From Phycisphaerae bacterium (lineage in GTDB: Bacteria > Planctomycetota > Phycisphaerae > SM23-33): DNA of 12,674 nucleotides. Positions 8,628 to 12,674 of this stretch are shown one piece after another (position 1 is the first letter of the stretch; the number at the start of each line of letters is the position of its first letter). The notes beneath the pieces were generated by a model. It was not told the DNA's origin. It ran no database searches and saw only the letters and a list, made by a program, of their open reading frames with translations. The position numbers and the translations under genes are program-made. The stretch lies in the NCBI GenBank assembly GCA_030754715.1, contig JASLZV010000017.1, forward strand, positions 1 through 12,674, read 5' to 3'.

Positions 8628-9514
8628 TAATGGATCACCTTGTTCAGCGGATAGGTAATTATTCCGGTGGCCCCGGTCCGTTTGAGTTGTGGGACCAGTT
8701 CCCGTTCCACATGTTCTTCGACGATCACCTCGACGGCCACCCAGTCTTTGTCCGCCAGCGACGAAACTGTGGGCGACTTTTCAGCCGGTAGGAGTTTCAT
8801 GATTGCCTCGAGTTGGGCGGCCGACACGTTCATCTTGAGCCCGACCTTGCTCCGGGCGTCGAGTGCTCCGGCCAACAGCATCGCGATGTTCTCGATCTTT
8901 TGACGCTTGCACTCAATTTCCATCGCTGCGGCGTTGGCGATAAAACGCGTGGTTGATTCTAGCAGCGTATCGATCACGCGGAGGTTGTTGGCCCGCAGGC
9001 TCGATCCGGTCTCCGTCGCATCGACGATCCCATCCAGCAGGCGGGCCTTGATCTCCGTGGCGCCCCAACTGAACTCCACCTTGACGTTCAGACCCTTGTC
9101 TTGGAAATGCTTTCGCGTCACGTTGACCAGTTCGGTGGCTACGATACCATCGTCGAGGTCTTCAACCTTCCGAACGGGGCCCTCTTCGGGCACGGCCAGC
9201 ACCCAACGCACTGTTTTGCCCCGATGCTTGGCGTACGCCAGTTCGCAAATCTCCACGATGTCGGCGTCGTTCTCGCGGATCCAGTCGTAGCCGGTCAGGC
9301 CGGCGTCGATCACGCCGTCTTCCACATAGCGCGCCATCTCCTGCGCTCGGAACATCAGTACGGAGATCTCCGGATCATCGATACTGGGGGCGTAACTGCG
9401 GTCGGGGACCGAAATCCTGTACCCGGCGCGTGCGAAGAGGTCAAGCGTGTTGTCCTGGAGCGAGCCGGTCGGAATACCCAGAACCAATTTGTCTTTGGAC
9501 GTTCTTGTTGCCAT
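8627..9514 (-). CDS. hisG: ATP phosphoribosyltransferase, long form (HisG)
   Basis: A 295-residue cytoplasmic enzyme for the first step of histidine synthesis: ATP plus PRPP gives N1-(5-phosphoribosyl)-ATP. The catalytic part shows LGIPTGSLQ (12-20), [14 protein letters not shown] (54-67), DAGLTGYDW (70-78) and the PRPP-binding loop [14 protein letters not shown] (165-178). In the usual family loop this last motif reads TGxTL. The C-terminal regulatory domain (about 215-295) has [28 protein letters not shown] in outline (226-253) and ends [15 protein letters not shown] (280-294). It is therefore the self-sufficient hexameric type, inhibited by histidine, and should not need HisZ. No other his gene is nearby. 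It starts 40 nt after the HhH-GPD gene with only a weak GAAAGAG upstream, and it overlaps the TPR lipoprotein gene by one base. No histidine leader peptide or attenuator is visible in that 40-nt gap. Confidence 0.95.
   Translation of the reverse strand: MATRTSKDKLVLGIPTGSLQDNTLDLFARAGYRISVPDRSYAPSIDDPEISVLMFRAQEMARYVEDGVIDAGLTGYDWIRENDADIVEICELAYAKHRGKTVRWVLAVPEEGPVRKVEDLDDGIVATELVNVTRKHFQDKGLNVKVEFSWGATEIKARLLDGIVDATETGSSLRANNLRVIDTLLESTTRFIANAAAMEIECKRQKIENIAMLLAGALDARSKVGLKMNVSAAQLEAIMKLLPAEKSPTVSSLADKDWVAVEVIVEEHVERELVPQLKRTGATGIITYPLNKVIH
8635..8641 (-). promoter_or_regulatory. Ribosome binding site for the TPR lipoprotein, inside hisG
   Basis: AAGGTGA, read on the minus strand, lies in the last codons of hisG, 7 nt before the GTG start of the TPR lipoprotein. 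With the one-base TAGTG stop/start overlap it decides the GTG start and predicts coupled translation or reinitiation. Confidence 0.65.
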
Positions 9515-9554
9515 CGTGCTGCGCTCTTTCGATTCTGTTTCGGGGACCCAGGAA

Positions 9555-10508
9555 CTACTTCTTGTTTCTTGCCGCTTTCTTTCGGCCCCTTTGAGGTCTA
9601 TTGCGACCGGCCCTCTTGGCGGCCTTTGCGGTTTTTCTTGAGGTCTTTTTCTTGACCTTCTTGATGGTTCCAGCGGACCTTCTGGTTTTTTTGGGCCTTT
9701 TTGTCGCCTTTGCGAGGGCTTTCTTGGCGACCTTTTCGGCCTTTGCGGCTTCGGCCTTGGCTTGGGCCTTGGCTTGGGCCTTGGCTTCGGCCTTGGCTTG
9801 GGCCTTGGCTTGGGCCTTGGCTTGGGCCTTGGCTTGGGCCTTGGCTTGGGCCGCGGCCTTTTCCGCTTGGGCGTCCCGTGCCTTTTGCCACTTGGTCAGG
9901 GCCTTGGCCGAGCGTTCCACGTACCGGCGGAGGGCTGCATGGGCGGCCAAGCCGTCGTTGGGACCGACGATTTGCTCCAGGAAGCTTCGCACAGTGTTCA
10001 GGTCGCTGCCGGGGTGAATATATTCACTCATTTCCAGGCAGTCCACCAAGGTCTGGTCAACCGGCACGGCGTGTGCATCAAGGATCTTCAGCATGACTAG
10101 GGCGGCGGCGTACGGGCTGAGGCCAAGTTCTAACAGGCACCTGCGCCGCTCGCGTTTGGGCCTGTCCGTTATGTATTTCAGGGATGTTGTCGAGGTGTGT
10201 CGGTATATCCCGCCGAGCGCCTCCCGGATCATGTGCGCCTTGCGGTTACCGTGAGGATACTTTGCCCCGAGGCAGTCGAGGATTTCCTTGGTCGGCGAGA
10301 CGCGCAGTTCGTTGAAGTCCACGAATTCTTTCGTCAGTATCGCCAGAGCCCTCTTGGCCTTGCGGATTGTAGAGTCCTCTTCCAGTATCGCCTCGATGAG
10401 GATAGTAGGCAGGTTCTGGTCGATGTCGTCGACTGGGCCGAGGCGTTTCTTTCTGGGCGAACCCAGGAGTTTCTTTATCTTCTTTTCGTAGGTCTTGGCG
10501 TTTTTCAT
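9555..10508 (-). CDS. Degenerate HhH-GPD (endonuclease III-like) protein with Ala/Lys-rich histone-like tail
   Basis: A 317-residue protein in two parts. Residues 32-200 look like the HhH-GPD fold of base-excision glycosylases: a helical start ([10 protein letters not shown]), a hairpin-like region [16 protein letters not shown] (125-140), then [13 protein letters not shown] (148-160), where Asp151 fits the catalytic Asp of the family's VDTH motif, and a closing helix AHAALRRYV (189-197). Counting back from Asp151, the endonuclease III catalytic Lys position is Tyr133. The four C-terminal iron-sulfur cysteines are absent. Residues about 205-317 form an extremely basic, unstructured tail: first AQAK repeats (220-252), then Lys/Arg clusters to the end, like histone H1-type bacterial tails that bind nucleic acid. 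AGGA lies 10 nt before the ATG, 15 nt after rbfA. A monofunctional glycosylase or a non-catalytic DNA/RNA-binding protein are both possible. The fold call is from motif reading only. Confidence 0.65.
   Translation of the reverse strand: MKNAKTYEKKIKKLLGSPRKKRLGPVDDIDQNLPTILIEAILEEDSTIRKAKRALAILTKEFVDFNELRVSPTKEILDCLGAKYPHGNRKAHMIREALGGIYRHTSTTSLKYITDRPKRERRRCLLELGLSPYAAALVMLKILDAHAVPVDQTLVDCLEMSEYIHPGSDLNTVRSFLEQIVGPNDGLAAHAALRRYVERSAKALTKWQKARDAQAEKAAAQAKAQAKAQAKAQAKAQAKAEAKAQAKAQAKAEAAKAEKVAKKALAKATKRPKKTRRSAGTIKKVKKKTSRKTAKAAKRAGRNRPQRGRKKAARNKK
9754..9849. repeat. Eight tandem 12-bp units encoding the AQAK tail
   Basis: The plus-strand unit GCCTTGGCTTGG occurs eight times head to tail. 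The unit at 9778-9789 ends TTCG, which changes Gln to Glu; the other seven are identical. A degenerate unit (9742-9753) precedes the array on the plus strand. Read on the minus strand each unit encodes Ala-Gln-Ala-Lys. The unit length is a multiple of three and the repeat contains no stop in any frame, so all six frames stay open here and produce spurious ORFs. Near-identity at the DNA level suggests recent expansion by slippage or unequal exchange. Confidence 0.95.
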
Positions 10509-10523
10509 GGAAGCGGAATCCTG

Positions 10524-10937
10524 CTATCCGTTGGCGGGGGAGTCCTGCTCGATGGGGTCCGTTGCCTGTTGGGCCCGTTCCTTTTCCTTGATTTCCTGCA
10601 TGGCCCGCTCGATGGTTTCAAACGTGTCCAGGGTCCTCTGGAAGTTTTCGTCGAGTTCGAAGGTCAGTCGGGGGGTGTGCCGCAGGCTGATCTGCCGCAT
10701 CATCAGTTCCTGTACGTGCCCGGCGGCGTGGTTGAGCGCCCGCACCGCAAGCCGCTGTTGGATTTCGGTTCCCAGGACCGACACATAGACCGTGGCTGCC
10801 AGGAGGTCCTCCGGTATGTCCACGCGCGTGATCGAGGTGCGGGCCCGGTCGATCCGCGGATCGGCCAGACCGGTCAGGATCACCTGCCCGACCGTGTCAC
10901 GGATCAGGTTGCCCACGCGTTGTGTTCGCCGAGTCAT
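10524..10937 (-). CDS. rbfA: Ribosome-binding factor A (30S maturation)
   Basis: A 137-residue RbfA, the KH-fold protein that binds the 30S subunit during late 16S rRNA processing and cold adaptation. The conserved N-terminal helix RRTQRVGNLIRDTVGQVI begins at residue 3. It is followed by DPRI, the strand TSITRVDIPEDLLAATVYVSV, the helix LNHAAGHVQELMMRQISLRHTP in outline, and the strand LTFELDENF. An acidic/polar tail follows. I chose ATG 10937 because family members begin just before the RRxxRV helix. An in-frame GTG at 10973 would add 12 non-conserved residues with no better ribosome site. The order infB, DUF503, rbfA is a common bacterial arrangement and supports the call. The 72-nt gap before it holds several inverted repeats. 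The 15-nt gap after it leads into the HhH-GPD gene, where truB often sits in other bacteria. Confidence 0.94.
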   Translation of the reverse strand: MTRRTQRVGNLIRDTVGQVILTGLADPRIDRARTSITRVDIPEDLLAATVYVSVLGTEIQQRLAVRALNHAAGHVQELMMRQISLRHTPRLTFELDENFQRTLDTFETIERAMQEIKEKERAQQATDPIEQDSPANG

Positions 10938-10961
10938 AGGTCTGTCCGTACCGTCCTGCCC

Positions 10962-11000
10962 GCACCGGTGCACGCCGCTTTGGACCGGTGTCCGGCCGGA
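10962..11000. repeat. Cluster of ACCGGT-centred inverted repeats between DUF503 gene and rbfA
   Basis: The gap of 72 bases between the DUF503 gene and rbfA contains a perfect 10-bp palindrome GCACCGGTGC (10962-10971), a GGAC-CGGT-GTCC hairpin (10982-10993) and another perfect palindrome TCCGGCCGGA (10991-11000). ACCGGTG occurs twice, 20 bp apart start to start. In the mRNA the two copies could also pair with each other through a 7-bp stem. It could be an RNA structure tuning rbfA translation or processing, or chance in GC-rich DNA. There is no U-tract, so it does not look like an intrinsic terminator. Confidence 0.4.
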
Positions 11001-11009
11001 TCGATGCTT

Positions 11010-11297
11010 CTAGAGCCATTCGATTTCATGGTTCATCAGGACCATGTCCCGGTGCATATTGGCTGTGTTGACGATCTTCTGCATCGCGCCTTGGAGATAG
11101 CGCCGGTCATTGGCGACCATTGCCGCGGCCAAGACCGCTCTGTTCCGGTCATCCAAGGCGCTTATCTCCGCCACCGACACGTTCCAGTGGTGCCCCAGAC
11201 GGTCCTTGAATCCCTTCACCCATCGCCGCTTGTCCTTCAGGTTGGAGGCTGCCGGCAGGCGAAACTCCAGATGAAGCAGGGCGACTATGGTGGCCAT
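11010..11297 (-). CDS. DUF503 / YlxP-family protein
   Basis: A 95-residue cytoplasmic protein of the DUF503 (YlxP-like) family. The pattern is typical: a first strand with LHLEFRLPAASNLKDKRRWV (8-27), then the NVSVAEI strand (39-45) and a C-terminal helix/strand ending in NHEIEWL. The family is small, ferredoxin-like in predicted fold and usually encoded between infB and rbfA, as here, which suggests a ribosome-linked role. In some bacteria YlxP proteins have been tied to ribosome maturation, but the mechanism is not settled. AGGAG lies 10 nt before the ATG, and the gene follows infB by 36 nt. Length is normal for the family. Confidence 0.9.
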   Translation of the reverse strand: MATIVALLHLEFRLPAASNLKDKRRWVKGFKDRLGHHWNVSVAEISALDDRNRAVLAAAMVANDRRYLQGAMQKIVNTANMHRDMVLMNHEIEWL

Positions 11298-11333
11298 GGC
11301 CTGTCATCTCCTGCCGGTGGGGGCGAACCATTG

Positions 11334-12674
11334 TTACAGTTTACGGGCCACCTCGATCCGGCGGTAGAATTCCAGCACGTCGCCTTCCTTGATGTCGTCG
11401 TAGCCGGCGATCTTCAAGCCGCATTCCATGTCCGCGCGGACTTCCCGCGCATCGTCTTTGAATCGCTTGAGGCTTTCCAGTTGCCGCTCATCCTCGATGA
11501 CAACAGTGTCACGGATGATCCGCACGCTGGCGCCGCGCTGAACCACGCCGCTGGTGACGTAGCACCCCGCGATTGTGCCTATGCGCGAAATCTTGAACGT
11601 CTGTCGCACCTCGGCCTGTCCCAGCACCTCTAGGCGAACCTCGGGCGCCAAGCCTTCTTCCAGGGTCTTGCTGATGTCCTCAATGATATCGTAAATCACG
11701 CGGTACAGACGGATGTCGATGCCTTTTGCCTCCGCCTCCTGTCGGATCGAAGGATCCGCCACCACGTTAAAGCCGAGGATGATGGCGTTGGATGCCTCGG
11801 CCAGTGCAACGTCGCCGGCGCTGACGCCGCCTACCGCGCTGTGGAGAATGTTAACCCGGATCTCGTCGGTGCTGAGTTTGTTCAGCGAACCAAGAAGGGC
11901 CTCAACCGACCCCTGCATGTCGGCTTTTACGATCAGACGGATCTCGGTGACCTGGTCGGCCTCGATCTTGCTGAACAGATTCTCCAGCGTTACCTGTTGC
12001 CCTGTGGCCAGGGACTCTGTGCGAGCCCGGTGGCGGCGGTCTTCGGCGATATTACGGGCCTGTTCAATGTCGTCGACTACGAAAAACCGGTCGCCGGCTT
12101 CGGGCACCTCATTGAGGCCGGATACCTCCACGGGAGTGGCCGGAGGGGCCTCGGTGATGGCCTTGCCGTTGTTGTCGGTCATTTGGCGCACGCGGCCGTA
12201 GCCCTTGCCCGCGAGCAGCACCTCCCCCACGCGCAGCGTCCCGCTGAGTATCAGCAGCCTGGCTACCGCGCCGAGTCTGGGGTTCATTTCCGCCTCTATG
12301 ATGTACCCGCTGGCCGGCGCGTCCGTTTCCGCCTGGAGTTCCTGCAGTTCGGCCTCCAGGCTGAGGGTCTCCACCAGCGTATCTATGCCCTCACCGGTCA
12401 CGGCGCTGGTTTGGATCACTTCGGTCTGACCACCCCATTCCCGAGGCTGCAGATCCTGCTCGGCTAACTGTCCCAGTGCACGCGTCGGGTTTGCGTTGGG
12501 CACGTCGATCTTGTTCATCGCCACCACGATGGGCACCTTGGCGGCCTTGGCGTGGTTGATGGCCTCTATGGTCTGGGGCATCACGCCGTCGTCGGCGGCT
12601 ACCACCAGAACTACCACGTCGGTCATGTTCGCCCCACGGGCACGCATGGCGGTGAAGGCTTCGTGACCGGGGGT
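11334..12674 (-). CDS. infB: Translation initiation factor IF-2, C-terminal 446 residues (5' end beyond window)
   Basis: IF2 is the GTPase that places fMet-tRNA on the 30S subunit and promotes subunit joining. The visible part starts inside the G3 motif (TPGHEAF; the preceding Asp is just outside the window), so the G1/G2 motifs and the long N-terminal region are missing here. G4 NKID is at visible residues 54-57 and G5 SAVTGEG at 90-96. Then come domain II, the linker [16 protein letters not shown], domain III with [20 protein letters not shown] in outline, and the fMet-tRNA-binding domain IV near [16 protein letters not shown]. It ends with [20 protein letters not shown]. An internal ATG at 12647 is not the real start, because the reading frame and family motifs continue to the window edge. 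The visible part is intact. It is the first visible gene of the seven-gene minus-strand operon; nusA often precedes infB but would lie outside. Confidence 0.97.
   Translation of the reverse strand, partial: TPGHEAFTAMRARGANMTDVVVLVVAADDGVMPQTIEAINHAKAAKVPIVVAMNKIDVPNANPTRALGQLAEQDLQPREWGGQTEVIQTSAVTGEGIDTLVETLSLEAELQELQAETDAPASGYIIEAEMNPRLGAVARLLILSGTLRVGEVLLAGKGYGRVRQMTDNNGKAITEAPPATPVEVSGLNEVPEAGDRFFVVDDIEQARNIAEDRRHRARTESLATGQQVTLENLFSKIEADQVTEIRLIVKADMQGSVEALLGSLNKLSTDEIRVNILHSAVGGVSAGDVALAEASNAIILGFNVVADPSIRQEAEAKGIDIRLYRVIYDIIEDISKTLEEGLAPEVRLEVLGQAEVRQTFKISRIGTIAGCYVTSGVVQRGASVRIIRDTVVIEDERQLESLKRFKDDAREVRADMECGLKIAGYDDIKEGDVLEFYRRIEVARKL

Noticed and set aside
9742..9849. Possible CRISPR-like array
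   Set aside because: Units of 12 bp are contiguous without spacers and encode an in-frame peptide repeat, so it is a coding tandem repeat.
9601..10100. Plus-strand frames with Ala-Trp-Ala-Leu or Gly-Leu repeats
   Set aside because: They are by-products of the 12-bp tandem array, which is open in all frames. The minus-strand frame continues into an HhH-GPD-like domain and is the real gene.
10938..10973. GTG start extending RbfA by 12 residues
   Set aside because: The added residues are not family-like and no ribosome binding site precedes the GTG.
10197..11633. Long plus-strand open frame of 478 codons antisense to the HhH-GPD gene, rbfA, DUF503 and infB
   Set aside because: It lies opposite four genes with clear family motifs and intact frames, and its translation has no recognisable domain. 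Long antisense frames are expected in GC-rich coding DNA.
12645..12647. ATG as the start of IF2
   Set aside because: The frame continues upstream through TPGHEAF, the G3 GTPase motif, to the window edge, so the gene is cut by the window and not started here.

Overview
The window reads as a chromosomal segment of a GC-rich, Gram-negative-type bacterium. I lean towards the Planctomycetota, class Phycisphaerae. The reasons are soft: high GC, a Thr-Gln-Pro/Ser-Arg-Pro linker style I associate with that class, an operon mixing infB and rbfA with a degenerate HhH-GPD protein, and very large TPR lipoproteins. No rRNA or other taxonomic marker is present. Ten protein genes fill almost the whole window, and no gene-free stretch exceeds 140 bases. 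I see no RNA genes, CRISPR, insertion sequence or phage genes.

Plus strand, 141-4083: a tight three-gene cluster for envelope polysaccharide. It holds a DUF4416 protein of unknown role, a WecA/TagO-type polyprenyl-phosphate HexNAc-1-phosphate transferase (2 nt after the first gene), and a polytopic O-antigen ligase/polymerase-type protein with a soluble helical tail (ATGA overlap with the transferase gene). The transferase would start a lipid-linked glycan and the third protein would polymerise or transfer it. A sigma70-like promoter with a perfect TTGACA lies directly before the first gene and predicts a transcript with little or no leader.

Minus strand, 12674 down to 4124: seven codirectional genes in one probable operon, with gaps of 72 nt or less. 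In transcription order they are infB (IF2, 5' end outside the window), a DUF503/YlxP-family gene, rbfA (30S maturation), an HhH-GPD (endonuclease III-like) protein with an Ala/Lys-rich histone-like tail, hisG (long-form ATP phosphoribosyltransferase), a 1242-residue TPR lipoprotein overlapping hisG by one base, and a yebC/TACO1 family gene. The infB-DUF503-rbfA start is the familiar translation operon. yebC fits the same theme. The HhH protein, hisG and the TPR lipoprotein are unexpected passengers. The two clusters converge with 40 nt between their stop codons and no visible terminator.

The most interesting locus is the HhH-GPD protein. Its catalytic Lys position appears to be Tyr, the iron-sulfur cysteines are missing, and its basic tail is encoded by eight 12-bp tandem repeats. 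I found no complete, clearly new multi-gene system, and most of the window is housekeeping.
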